From the NCBI GenBank assembly GCA_946482615.1, contig CAMLSF010000089.1:1-16129 (forward strand): 16,129 nucleotides of DNA, read 5' to 3'. A program made the position numbers and the translations under genes. This document shows, piece after piece, positions 7,028-16,098 of the stretch. A model generated the notes under the pieces. That model saw nothing but the letters and a program-made list of their open reading frames with translations. It was not told the origin of the DNA and did no database searches. The first letter of the stretch is position 1; every line of letters starts with the position of its first letter. This DNA comes from an uncultured Chromatiaceae bacterium (GTDB lineage Bacteria > Pseudomonadota > Gammaproteobacteria > Enterobacterales > Alteromonadaceae).

Positions 7028-7804
7028 TCAACCCGCCGCAGTATCCGTCTGATGTGCTTTGCTTAACCGCACCCGCTGTCCTTGCCGGGCAAAACCAGCA
7101 AAATGCTGCTCTACCATCTGTTGATAGTCAGGCCAGTGATCTTCATAGCTCATTAAATAGGTTTTTTTACATAGCTCTGGCGGATACAGGCTCAATAATG
7201 AGTGCACAGAAGCGTGCACCGGATTGTAATCCGATAAGGTCACATCATGAAAAATCAGCTCCGGCTTTAATTGCATCAGCAGTTGAGGTATCGCCACTGT
7301 ATCACCGGAGTAAAAAACACTGTGGTTAATCATCACACCAAAACAGACTTTGCCTGGTGTATGAGAAACCCGGTGCAGTTGGTAAAAATTGCCAAAGAGC
7401 TCAAACTCCTCGTTTTGCAGCAGCACCAGATCAAAATAATCAGAAAGCTCATTTTCGCCTTCACCATTTTTTGCCAGTACACCTTTTAAACATTGATGCC
7501 ATAACTCGTCATAGAGTTCATGATGCAAAATCAGCCGGGCTTTCTTTTTATATTTATAACGCCCTTCATTCGCCAGCCGCTCCAGACCAAACATATGATC
7601 GGCGTGCACATGGGTAATAAATACCGCATCTATATCCTGCAGCTTTAATCCCTGCGCCGACAAGGCGGGTTTGATGGTGTAACCACAATCAATCAGCAAA
7701 GTGCCTTCAGGATTTATCACCAATGCATTGTTATTAAACAAGGTATCGGATTCGGAATGGCCACAGCCGAGAATTAACAGTTCACTGGAATCGGACAACA
7801 TCAT
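7028..7804 (-). CDS. Metallo-beta-lactamase-fold hydrolase (RNase Z-like)
   Basis: The 258-residue cytosolic protein has a full two-metal MBL site: THVHADH (H65, H67, D69, H70), H148 in SHTPG, D168 in YSGDT and H223 near MSYEDHW. The early LGCGHSESD, the SHTPG step and the HDVTL...VHAS segment (about 186-199) resemble RNase Z/arylsulfatase-type phosphodiesterases more than glyoxalase II or beta-lactamases. There is no signal peptide. ATG 7804 is preceded by an AGGTAG-like SD; a second ATG follows at once. The gene abuts the FolK-like gene (2-bp gap), so the two are almost certainly one operon. A true tRNA 3'-processing role, a generic phosphodiesterase, or a pterin-phosphate hydrolase are all possible. 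Confidence 0.8.
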   Translation of the reverse strand: MMLSDSSELLILGCGHSESDTLFNNNALVINPEGTLLIDCGYTIKPALSAQGLKLQDIDAVFITHVHADHMFGLERLANEGRYKYKKKARLILHHELYDELWHQCLKGVLAKNGEGENELSDYFDLVLLQNEEFELFGNFYQLHRVSHTPGKVCFGVMINHSVFYSGDTVAIPQLLMQLKPELIFHDVTLSDYNPVHASVHSLLSLYPPELCKKTYLMSYEDHWPDYQQMVEQHFAGFARQGQRVRLSKAHQTDTAAG

Positions 7805-7990
7805 GCATTTCTACCTGAATACGAGGAGCTTTTATAGTACGGCTTTTATCTGGCATTGTATCACTGCTTACGCGGATCTTTTTACTGAAACCACAGCCAC
7901 TGCTTACTGTACCTTAGTGCTATAGCGGCATCAGCCTAAAGCAATCAGAATGCTCTCCATCAAGTTTTAGTTTTTAAAAGGACAGTTCAG

Positions 7991-8983
7991 ATGAAAACCT
8001 TGCCTTTTGTTTTATCCTCCTTATCTTTTGTACTGAGTTGTGCCTGTTACGCAGCTTTACCTCCTTTAAAACTGAATTTGGACCAGACCACAGTATCGGG
8101 TTTATCCAGTGGTGGTTATATGGCAGCACAGTTTCAGCTTGCTCATGCAGATTGGGTTAAAGGTGCGGCCATAGTGGCGGCGGGTCCGGTGTATTGTGCG
8201 CAGAATAATTTAATGACAGCGCTGGATCACTGCATCAATAAAGTCGGCAGCCCAATCCCTTTGGCGGAGATCAATAAGCAGCTCAAAGACTGGTCTGCGC
8301 AAGGTTTGCTGGCATCAGAAGCTCAAATTAAGCAAAGCAAAATCTGGTTATTGCACGGCACTGCCGATCAAAAGATCAACAAAGAAGTGGCTGATGCGCT
8401 CCATCAGCAGTACCAGCAGTGGTTACCGGCAACACAGTTAAGTTATATACAGGATAAAAACTTCGCGCATCATATGCCGACTGTCAGCGAAGGCAGTGCA
8501 TGTGAAACTTCAGAAGCGCCATTTTTAGGCAAATGTAATTATGATGCAGCGGGTGAAGCACTGAAGTTTATTCAAGCCGGTTTAAAAGCCCCGGCAGACA
8601 TCAGCAGTGGCACTGTTTATCCGATTGAGCAGCAAAAAATAGCAGGGGATCTGGCCGCTACTATGGCTGAGCAAGGTTATGTCTATGTGCCCAAAAGTTG
8701 TGAACAAGGCCAAAGCTGTACTTTGCATATCAGCTTTCATGGCTGTAACCAACATGCTGAGGCTGTAGGTATGGCCTATGTTGAAAAAGCCGGCTTTAAC
8801 CGCTATGCCGATAGCAACAACATAGTGGTGCTGTATCCACAAAGCCGCGCCTCAAACCTGATGCCAATGAACCCACAAGCCTGCTGGGACTGGTGGGGTT
8901 ATACAGATACCAATTATGCCAACCGTAAAGGTCAGCAAATTCAGGCGGTTGTTAAACTGGCTCAGTCTCTTAGCACCAGGTAA
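7991..8983 (+). CDS. Secreted poly(3-hydroxybutyrate)-depolymerase-family esterase, type-2 catalytic domain
   Basis: This alpha/beta-hydrolase is expected to cleave short-chain polyhydroxyalkanoate or related esters outside the cytoplasm. The 330 residues begin with a signal peptide (about 1-21, ending CYA before ALPPL). The lipase box GLSSG has S39 as nucleophile, D126 lies in HGTADQ and H161 in HHMP. The oxyanion-hole motif FHGCNQ (249-254) lies C-terminal to the nucleophile, the permuted order that defines type-2 depolymerase domains. Six or more cysteines suggest disulfides. No C-terminal linker or polymer-binding domain follows, so soluble oligomers or another ester may be the real substrate. 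AAAGGA lies about 10 bases before ATG 7991. It is monocistronic with a terminator directly after the stop. Confidence 0.88.
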   Translation: MKTLPFVLSSLSFVLSCACYAALPPLKLNLDQTTVSGLSSGGYMAAQFQLAHADWVKGAAIVAAGPVYCAQNNLMTALDHCINKVGSPIPLAEINKQLKDWSAQGLLASEAQIKQSKIWLLHGTADQKINKEVADALHQQYQQWLPATQLSYIQDKNFAHHMPTVSEGSACETSEAPFLGKCNYDAAGEALKFIQAGLKAPADISSGTVYPIEQQKIAGDLAATMAEQGYVYVPKSCEQGQSCTLHISFHGCNQHAEAVGMAYVEKAGFNRYADSNNIVVLYPQSRASNLMPMNPQACWDWWGYTDTNYANRKGQQIQAVVKLAQSLSTR

Positions 8984-8993
8984 ATACAAACGG

Positions 8994-9016
8994 AGCCCGG
9001 CTAAGGCTGGGCTTTT
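8994..9016 (+). terminator. Rho-independent terminator of the depolymerase gene
   Basis: AGCCCGGC (8994-9001) pairs with GCTGGGCT (9006-9013), with one G-T wobble and a TAAG loop, and runs into TTTT (9013-9016). It overlaps the stop codon of the convergent M61 peptidase gene. On the minus strand the following sequence is less T-rich, so it is weaker in that direction. Confidence 0.75.
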
Positions 9017-10824
9017 AACCACAAAGCCCGTTTCGCTACTTGGTCAGCACCCGCTTCTTTGTTTTCGGTCAGGGCCCACGCTGGATCCGCCGCAAAAGTC
9101 ACAGTGGTGGTATAAGTTTTACCACGGCTGAGAAAACTCAGTGCGGCGGTATCCCCCACTTTGTAACTGGCTAAAGCTTTGTCCCACTGCGCCTTGGACC
9201 TTAAATTGTAACGGCCCAGTTTTAGCAACACATCGCCTTTATCTACCCCGGCCTGATACAAAGGTGTACCAATCAAGGTATTGCTGTCGACTTTCAGCTG
9301 TTTGCCCTCTTCCACTAAAGCTGCAGCAGTTAAAAAAGCTTCTGTGGGTTTGGCTGGTGCTAAAGTTAAGCCCATAGCGGCAAATAAAGTTTTAAAATCA
9401 GGTAATTGCTGACCATGGATATAACGACTGAAGAAGTTTTTTGCAAAATCCGGGTTAGCTGTAAGTTCAGCCAAAGCCTGCTGCAGGTCCTGCTCCGTAT
9501 AAGGGCGTCCCGCTTTACCAAACTCTTGCCATAACTTTCGCATCAGCAAATCCAGGCTTAAAGCTTCAAACTCAGTACGCAGGGTTAAATCCAAAGCCAG
9601 CCCCAGTACTTCGCCATAGGTGTAATAGGAGATGTAGCTGTTGGCATAATTGGTTGGGTCTACAGATACGGCCGCATCGACAAAAGGAGCCATTTCGCTC
9701 ATACCTGTGGCCGGAAAAAACTGCCGGCCGGGTGACTGCTGTACTTTATTAAGTGCCGACACAGTTTTATCCAGATAGGTGGCTAAATCAAAATGCCCGG
9801 TGCGGCTTAATGTCAGCTTGCCATAATAATTAGTCACACCTTCGGCAAACCATAAATGGCGGCTCATATTGGCGCGAAGGAAATCAAAAGGTTCTAAATC
9901 GGCCGGGCGTAATCGCTCCACATTCCAGGCGTGAAAAAATTCGTGCGACAAAGTTTCTATCTGAGCGTAATTCGCCTCTTTAAGAGAACGCTCATCGGTC
10001 AGAATGGTCGAGTTGCGATGTTCCATCCCATCACCGTCGACATAAGGCAGGTAGTCGGCAATAAACAGATACTGACCATAATCAAACTTCGGGTATTCAC
10101 CAAAAATTTTCTGTTGCTCAGCCACTACAGCTTTGGCTTTTTCGGTGAAGCTATCAAGCTGTTGCTCTGTGCCCTGATGATGCAATACCAGATGAATAGT
10201 GGCTTCAGACTGCTGATCGGCCACTTTCCAGCTGCGCTGGCTAAAAGCACTTAACTCAACCGGACTGTCCATCAGATACTGCAAATTAGGCGCGGCGTAA
10301 CTGCCATCCGCTTGCAGCTGCAACTGAGTCGCCACTTTCCAGCGTGCGTCCGGTAAGTCAAAACGTAACGAGGCTGGTTGCTCCTCGTAATCCTTTGCGA
10401 ACAACAAAGTGGCAGGCATATTTAAATGGGCATGAGAGCGGTCTATCTGGTTATAGGTGCCATCCCCCCAATCACCATACAAAAGGTAATTGATAATCAC
10501 AGTGCCATCGTGCTGCCCGACGGACCACTGGCCTGGACTGATACGCTGCAAGGGTAAAACTTTACCTGTGCTGTCTGTTGCTGTTAATCCATAGATATTT
10601 TTTGCAAAAGCATGAGGTGCATAACGGCCCGGCGAAGCACTGCTCATACTCAGGAGTAAATTGGCAGAACGGACAGCATCAAACCGCACTTCAATGGCCG
10701 CCTCATGATGTGCTGCGTTGGCAAAAGACAACTGGTAACTGACGGCTGGTTGAATCGGGGTTTCTGCCGCAAGCAGGCTGAAACTGCATAAAGCAAATGA
10801 AGACAAGGTAATAACAGGGCGCAC
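9001..10824 (-). CDS. M61 family metallopeptidase with C-terminal PDZ domain
   Basis: This is a zinc peptidase of the glycyl-aminopeptidase (M61) family, predicted to be exported. It has 607 residues: a signal peptide at about 1-20 (cut near LAA before ETP), an all-beta N-terminal domain to about 220, then the thermolysin-like catalytic domain. That domain shows GMEHRNS (266-272), the zinc motif HEFFH (H294, E295, H298) continuing into AWNVERLRP, and the third ligand E328 in WFAEGVTNYY. A PDZ domain follows at about 500-575 (GTPLYQAGVDKGDVLLKLG). The start is GTG 10824, with AAGGA seven bases upstream and no better ATG. It is a single gene, convergent with the depolymerase and divergent from the HAD gene. 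The physiological substrate is unknown. Confidence 0.93.
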   Translation of the reverse strand: MRPVITLSSFALCSFSLLAAETPIQPAVSYQLSFANAAHHEAAIEVRFDAVRSANLLLSMSSASPGRYAPHAFAKNIYGLTATDSTGKVLPLQRISPGQWSVGQHDGTVIINYLLYGDWGDGTYNQIDRSHAHLNMPATLLFAKDYEEQPASLRFDLPDARWKVATQLQLQADGSYAAPNLQYLMDSPVELSAFSQRSWKVADQQSEATIHLVLHHQGTEQQLDSFTEKAKAVVAEQQKIFGEYPKFDYGQYLFIADYLPYVDGDGMEHRNSTILTDERSLKEANYAQIETLSHEFFHAWNVERLRPADLEPFDFLRANMSRHLWFAEGVTNYYGKLTLSRTGHFDLATYLDKTVSALNKVQQSPGRQFFPATGMSEMAPFVDAAVSVDPTNYANSYISYYTYGEVLGLALDLTLRTEFEALSLDLLMRKLWQEFGKAGRPYTEQDLQQALAELTANPDFAKNFFSRYIHGQQLPDFKTLFAAMGLTLAPAKPTEAFLTAAALVEEGKQLKVDSNTLIGTPLYQAGVDKGDVLLKLGRYNLRSKAQWDKALASYKVGDTAALSFLSRGKTYTTTVTFAADPAWALTENKEAGADQVAKRALWLKAQP

Positions 10825-11017
10825 TATGCAATCCTTGTGAAGATACTAGCAGAACACCATAGAGCAATTCACAGCGGACTCCAATCTGCATCTTCGCACT
10901 TCATCGCAAAAACAAAGCCATGCACAGAATTTCGCCCTTGAATACTGATAAAGCTGTGGTGCCGGACTTGCGGCTGTTGAATAATAAAGCCTGATGCACT
11001 AACGAGGGAGCAAGCAG

Positions 11018-11686
11018 GTGGTTCAGGCAGTTATTTTTGATATGGATGGGGTACTGATTGATTCTGAACCTTATTGGGCTGAAGCCGAACAACATGTGTT
11101 TCGTCAGTTAGGCGTGACATTGGATCCGGCCATTACCTCACAAACCAGCGGCATGACCACCAGAGCAGTGACTGAGCTCTGGTTTAAACATTCACCATGG
11201 CAGGGTTTTACTATTGAACAAGCTGAACAAGCCGTGATCAATTACGTAGCCCAGGCAGTGCTGGAACGTGGTGTGGTGAAAAAAGGTGTACTGGAGCTGC
11301 TGCAACAACTGCAAAGCTGGCACATTCCGGTAGCACTTGCCACCAACTCACCCGGCTCACTGATGAACACTGTGCTGGATAAACTCCAAATCCGCCCTTT
11401 TTTTCAGGCGCTTTGCTCTATTGAAATGGTCAGCCAGGGCAAGCCCAAACCTGAAATTTACCATTTAGCCGCCACTAAGCTGGGCGTTGCTTCAGAACAT
11501 TGCCTGGTGTTTGAAGACTCAGTGACAGGCTTAACAGCCGCCAAAGCCGCAGGCATGAAAGTAGTAGCCCTGCCCGCCGAACATCACTGGCACAGAGCTG
11601 AATACAATCAGGCCGAAAGCCGGTTAAAGTGTTTTAACGACATTCAGCCAGAGCATTTTCGGGATTGGGGGTTCAAACAAATCTGA
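11018..11686 (+). CDS. hxpB: HAD-superfamily sugar-phosphate phosphatase, HxpB (YniC)-like
   Basis: This is a cytosolic HAD phosphatase of the beta-phosphoglucomutase-like subfamily. E. coli HxpB removes phosphate from hexitol phosphates and 2-deoxyglucose-6-phosphate. The 222 residues show motif I FDMDGVLIDSEP (D8 nucleophile, D10), an alpha-helical cap, motif II in ALATNSPGS (T109), motif III GKPKPEIY (K142) and motif IV VFEDSVTG (E166, D167). The cap contains ELW....PW.G as in YniC, which favours HxpB over the phosphoglycolate phosphatase Gph. The start is GTG 11018, with GAGGGAG seven bases upstream. The next ATG lies inside motif I, so it cannot be the start. Transcription probably ends at the 11821-11853 hairpin. 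The exact substrate is uncertain. Confidence 0.82.
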   Translation: MVQAVIFDMDGVLIDSEPYWAEAEQHVFRQLGVTLDPAITSQTSGMTTRAVTELWFKHSPWQGFTIEQAEQAVINYVAQAVLERGVVKKGVLELLQQLQSWHIPVALATNSPGSLMNTVLDKLQIRPFFQALCSIEMVSQGKPKPEIYHLAATKLGVASEHCLVFEDSVTGLTAAKAAGMKVVALPAEHHWHRAEYNQAESRLKCFNDIQPEHFRDWGFKQI

Positions 11687-11693
11687 CTGGAGC

Positions 11694-11716
11694 TTTTTAT
11701 GGTGCCCAGAGGCGGA
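11694..11716 (-). pseudogene. Fragment of a tRNA-Phe 3' end
   Basis: These 23 bp are identical to 11849-11871, the 3' end of the intact tRNA-Phe plus its downstream T/A stretch. Seventeen bases correspond to the 3' half of the T arm, the acceptor strand and the CCA. The match stops abruptly and no 5' tRNA half follows. The two copies are direct repeats 155 bp apart. It may be an attachment-site scar, the remnant of a third tRNA copy, or part of a repeat element. Confidence 0.7.
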
Positions 11717-11820
11717 CTAGGTTTGCCAGGAGCAAACCGGAACAGCTTCAGCTGGCCCGAAGGGCAAAATACATGGATGTATTTTGTAATCGAAGATGAA
11801 GCCGTTGGGCATAAAACAAG
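11717..11820. repeat. Cluster of small palindromes between the tRNA-Phe fragment and the terminator
   Basis: About 100 bp holds several inverted repeats: GTTTGC/GCAAAC (11721-11726/11732-11737, 5-nt loop), a CAGCT/AGCTG dyad near 11742-11753, and GCCC/GGGC just after it. The largest is a perfect 10-bp pair, CAAAATACAT/ATGTATTTTG (11765-11774/11777-11786), around GG. The arrangement looks like a non-autonomous palindromic intergenic repeat. No coding potential is credible. Whether it recurs elsewhere in the genome cannot be seen from this window. Confidence 0.5.
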
Positions 11821-11853
11821 AAGCCCGTCACAAGGACGGGCTTTCTGTTTTTT
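11821..11853. terminator. Bidirectional terminator between the HAD gene and the tRNA operon
   Basis: AAGCCCGTC (11821-11829) and GACGGGCTT (11835-11843) form a perfect 9-bp stem with a 5-nt loop. On the plus strand it is followed by TCTG and six T residues. On the minus strand it is followed by a CTTGTTTT-type tract. It can end the tRNA operon (-) and any read-through from the HAD gene (+). Confidence 0.88.
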
Positions 11854-11854
11854 A

Positions 11855-11930
11855 TGGTGCCCAGAGGCGGAATCGAACCACCGACACGCGGATTTTCAAT
11901 CCGCTGCTCTACCGACTGAGCTATCTGGGC
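11855..11930 (-). tRNA. tRNA-Phe (GAA), copy 1
   Basis: The 76-nt gene includes an encoded CCA. It has acceptor GCCCAGA/TCTGGGC, D arm GCTC/GAGC, anticodon stem GCGGA/TCCGC with loop TTGAAAA (anticodon GAA), and a T arm with TTCGATT. It is identical to the copy at 12067-12142. It is the last gene of the Phe-Thr-Phe operon and lies two bases from the terminator's T-run. Confidence 0.98.
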
Positions 11931-11940
11931 AAAACATGAA

Positions 11941-12016
<76 letters not shown>

Positions 12017-12066
12017 AACCTAAATTGGGTGACAGGATTTGAAAGGAATCACATCACAAAAATTTA

Positions 12067-12142
12067 TGGTGCCCAGAGGCGGAATCGAACCACCGACACG
12101 CGGATTTTCAATCCGCTGCTCTACCGACTGAGCTATCTGGGC
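12067..12142 (-). tRNA. tRNA-Phe (GAA), copy 2
   Basis: This is identical over 76 nt to the copy at 11855-11930, including the encoded CCA. It is the promoter-proximal gene of the operon; its 5' end is 10 bp downstream of the -10 box. Confidence 0.98.
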
Positions 12143-12152
12143 AACGGGGGGT

Positions 12153-12181
12153 ATTAAACGGATTTCGGCGAACCAAGTCAA
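12153..12181 (-). promoter_or_regulatory. Sigma-70 promoter of the tRNA operon with GC-rich discriminator
   Basis: On the minus strand TTGACT (12181-12176) is followed after exactly 17 bp by TTTAAT (12158-12153), then a C-rich stretch (ACCCCCCGTT) before the first tRNA. A near-consensus promoter with a GC-rich discriminator is the hallmark of stringently controlled stable-RNA genes (ppGpp/DksA). Stringent control is inferred. Confidence 0.85.
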
Positions 12182-12226
12182 CTTATTTTTTAGTTGCCTG
12201 AATCGTTAGCTTAATACTTGAACAAA

Positions 12227-12254
12227 GCGGACATTTTTTAAGAGTTTTGTCCGC
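12227..12254 (-). terminator. Probable terminator of kdsA
   Basis: GCGGACA (12227-12233) and TGTCCGC (12248-12254) are perfect 7-bp arms around a 14-nt AT-rich loop, 10 bp after the kdsA stop. Reading minus, a short TTTGTT tract follows. It separates kdsA from the tRNA promoter. The large loop and short T-run make it only moderately convincing. Confidence 0.55.
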
Positions 12255-12263
12255 GTTTTTCCA

Positions 12264-13947
<1,684 letters not shown>

Positions 13948-14015
13948 GTACTACCCGATACAACCCAAAAGGACATCACACAAAAGAGTGTCACCAGCTT
14001 AAACACAAAGCCGAT

Positions 14016-14390
14016 TTAGCCTAAAAATAGCGGAGTTTTAGTGACAGCTATTTTGGCAACCAACGCCAGCCAGCTTAGGGCACCAATAAAACCAAGCCAG
14101 CGCATCAGCAAGGTGCGGCCTTTTAACGCCATCACTGCCAAACCAATATAAGCGAATAAACCAAAGAGTTTTTCGGTCAACCAAGGGGTTTGGAAGGGGT
14201 ATTGCTGAATCGTCAGCATCAGGCCAATAGCAGTTAATAATAAAAAGGTATCCACTACATGGGGCGCAATTTTAAAGAACTTTTTTTGCAGCATAGCCGG
14301 AGCACGTAAACTTAATAAAAACCGCACAGCCAGAAAAGACAGGCTGAGCGCAATCAGCAGCATATGAGAATGTTTTAGTGCCATATACAT
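14016..14390 (-). CDS. sirB2: SirB2 family integral membrane protein
   Basis: This is a small inner-membrane protein of unknown biochemical role. The name comes from early reports of an effect on Salmonella invasion gene expression. The 124 residues form four hydrophobic segments at about 10-28, 43-61, 75-90 and 97-116. The early KHSHM, F.LR..., K.APHVVDT and K..GL motifs are characteristic of the family. AAGGA eight bases upstream supports ATG 14390 over the in-frame ATG two codons later. It starts the sirB2-sirB1-kdsA operon. The gene upstream here is a response regulator rather than prmC, which is the usual neighbour. Confidence 0.88.
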   Translation of the reverse strand: MYMALKHSHMLLIALSLSFLAVRFLLSLRAPAMLQKKFFKIAPHVVDTFLLLTAIGLMLTIQQYPFQTPWLTEKLFGLFAYIGLAVMALKGRTLLMRWLGFIGALSWLALVAKIAVTKTPLFLG

Positions 14391-14428
14391 AAAAATAATC
14401 CTTACACATTATTTAACGTCTGCAGAAT

Positions 14429-14453
14429 AACAAAACCACCCGCAGGTGGCTTT
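14429..14453 (-). terminator. Rho-independent terminator of the HD-GYP response regulator
   Basis: On the minus strand AAAGCCACC (14453-14445) pairs with GGTGGTTTT (14440-14432), with one G-T wobble and a 4-nt loop. It continues into TTTTGTT, 20 bp after the stop codon. It insulates the regulator gene from sirB2. Confidence 0.8.
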
Positions 14454-14472
14454 GTTCACCGATGAGTATAAC

Positions 14473-16026
14473 TCATTCTTCGTCCGGGTATTTTTGCAGT
14501 ATTGCCTCCAGTTTGTCGACCCGGCTTTTAAAAATTTCAACCAGTTTAGGGTCAAAATGTTTGCCTGATTCACTGCTGATCTTCTCCAGCACCTGCTCTA
14601 AAGTCCAGGCCGATTTATAACAGCGTCTGTGCCTTAATGCATCATACACATCAGCTAAAGCAGCGATACGACCATAAATATGAATTTCTTCGCCTTTTTT
14701 GCCATTGGGATACCCTGAACCGTCCCATTTTTCGTGATGGTCCTGGGCAATCACAGCACCGGCCTGAATAATAGTGCGTTTGGAATTCTTTAAAATTTCA
14801 TAACCTATGCTGGCATGGGTTTTCATCACTTCCCATTCCTGACCATGCAGTTTCATCGGTTTATTCAGAATACCATCCGGTATACCCACTTTACCCACAT
14901 CATGCAAAGGTGAGGCAAACATCAGCTTTTCAGCTTCTTCTTCAGGTAAACCATAAGCCTTGGCTAAGTCGTAACAAATAAAAGCCACACGTTTGACATG
15001 ATTGCCAGTTTCGATAGAGCGATGCTCTACCGCTTCACTTAAGCGATAGACAATTTCGCGTTGGGTGTCTTCAATTTCGCTTTGCAGCTGAACGTTTTCA
15101 TAGGCAATTTGTACATTTTGTGAAAAGAGTTCGATTAAACGCTTTTGGGTGTCTGTCATCTGGCTAGGTAAGCCAGACACATACAGCAAAGAGCCAGAGG
15201 TAAATTTACTGGTGCAATAAGCCACCAGATAATTGTCACGGTACACAATACTGCGGCTGTTCAGCGCCTGATGAAACGCATCCAGTAAAGCAGGTTCAAG
15301 CACTTCTTTGATTTGTTTACCTTCCTGCTTTTCAAACTGGCCTAAACCGGCAAAAACGACCAAACGCTCCGGATCGGCTTCTTCATTGATATTACCTGCC
15401 ACTAAGGAGGACGTAACCAATAAAGCATTGTCATTGCAGCCCAGAATAGAGGTTAACTGCTGCAAGACACCATCAATAAACTGTTCCATCGAATGGGCTG
15501 AAAACAAATCAGCAGAGGCAGTAATAATTTTTTCAAGGCCCTGACGGCTGTGATCAATAGCCAGAATATCGCGGTAGGAGCGTAAGCTCGACATCACCAC
15601 AGTAAAGAGTTTTTGCGCTGTCAGCTCAGTTTTGGATTTGTAGTCATTGATATCGTAATTAACAATAACTTGCCGCTCAGGTGCCTGGCCCGGCTGGCCT
15701 GTGCGCAAAATAATACGTACATAATGATTATGCAGCTCTTCGCGGATATAACGGGCCACCAGTAAACCAGCGTCGTCAGTTTCCATCACCACATCTAAAA
15801 GTACGATGGCGGCATCTGTATGCTTGGCCAACATGTCACGGGCTTCACGGCCTGAATAAGCGCTGATGAATTCGAGGTTTTTGCCCTGGAAAGAAAAATC
15901 GCTTAATGCCAGTTTAGTCACAGCATGGACTTCAGGTTCATCGTCAACAATCAGTACTTTCCAGCTGCCACGGGAAACAGCCACTATTTCCTCGGGTTCC
16001 TCAGCAAATAAAAAATCATTTGCCAT
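14473..16026 (-). CDS. Response regulator with HD-GYP cyclic-di-GMP phosphodiesterase domain
   Basis: This is a cytosolic RpfG-like two-component regulator expected to degrade c-di-GMP when phosphorylated. The 517 residues contain a REC domain (about 22-150): D28/D29 acidic pair, phosphoacceptor D78 in VLLDVV, K132 in DYKSK. A middle domain (about 155-310) resembles DUF3369/GAF-like regions seen in such proteins. The HD-GYP domain (about 320-510) has H343, the HD pair in LHDVGK (H375, D376), H404, HH at 430-431, then DGSGYP (435-440) and D459. The metal and GYP residues are all present, so it should be active. AAGGAG precedes ATG 16026. It is monocistronic, with its own promoter and terminator. 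No cognate sensor kinase lies in the window. Confidence 0.93.
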   Translation of the reverse strand: MANDFLFAEEPEEIVAVSRGSWKVLIVDDEPEVHAVTKLALSDFSFQGKNLEFISAYSGREARDMLAKHTDAAIVLLDVVMETDDAGLLVARYIREELHNHYVRIILRTGQPGQAPERQVIVNYDINDYKSKTELTAQKLFTVVMSSLRSYRDILAIDHSRQGLEKIITASADLFSAHSMEQFIDGVLQQLTSILGCNDNALLVTSSLVAGNINEEADPERLVVFAGLGQFEKQEGKQIKEVLEPALLDAFHQALNSRSIVYRDNYLVAYCTSKFTSGSLLYVSGLPSQMTDTQKRLIELFSQNVQIAYENVQLQSEIEDTQREIVYRLSEAVEHRSIETGNHVKRVAFICYDLAKAYGLPEEEAEKLMFASPLHDVGKVGIPDGILNKPMKLHGQEWEVMKTHASIGYEILKNSKRTIIQAGAVIAQDHHEKWDGSGYPNGKKGEEIHIYGRIAALADVYDALRHRRCYKSAWTLEQVLEKISSESGKHFDPKLVEIFKSRVDKLEAILQKYPDEE

Positions 16027-16069
16027 GCCACACTCCTTTAGCTAGTCGCGTTTTATCGCTTTGTGTTTA

Positions 16070-16098
16070 TTTATATGCGTTAAACAGGGTTGGGTCAA
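16070..16098 (-). promoter_or_regulatory. Sigma-70 promoter of the HD-GYP response regulator gene
   Basis: On the minus strand TTGACC (16098-16093) and TATAAA (16075-16070) are separated by exactly 17 bp. The -10 box lies about 43 bp upstream of the start codon, which allows a leader of roughly 35 nt with the AAGGAG site. Both boxes are one mismatch from consensus. Confidence 0.75.
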
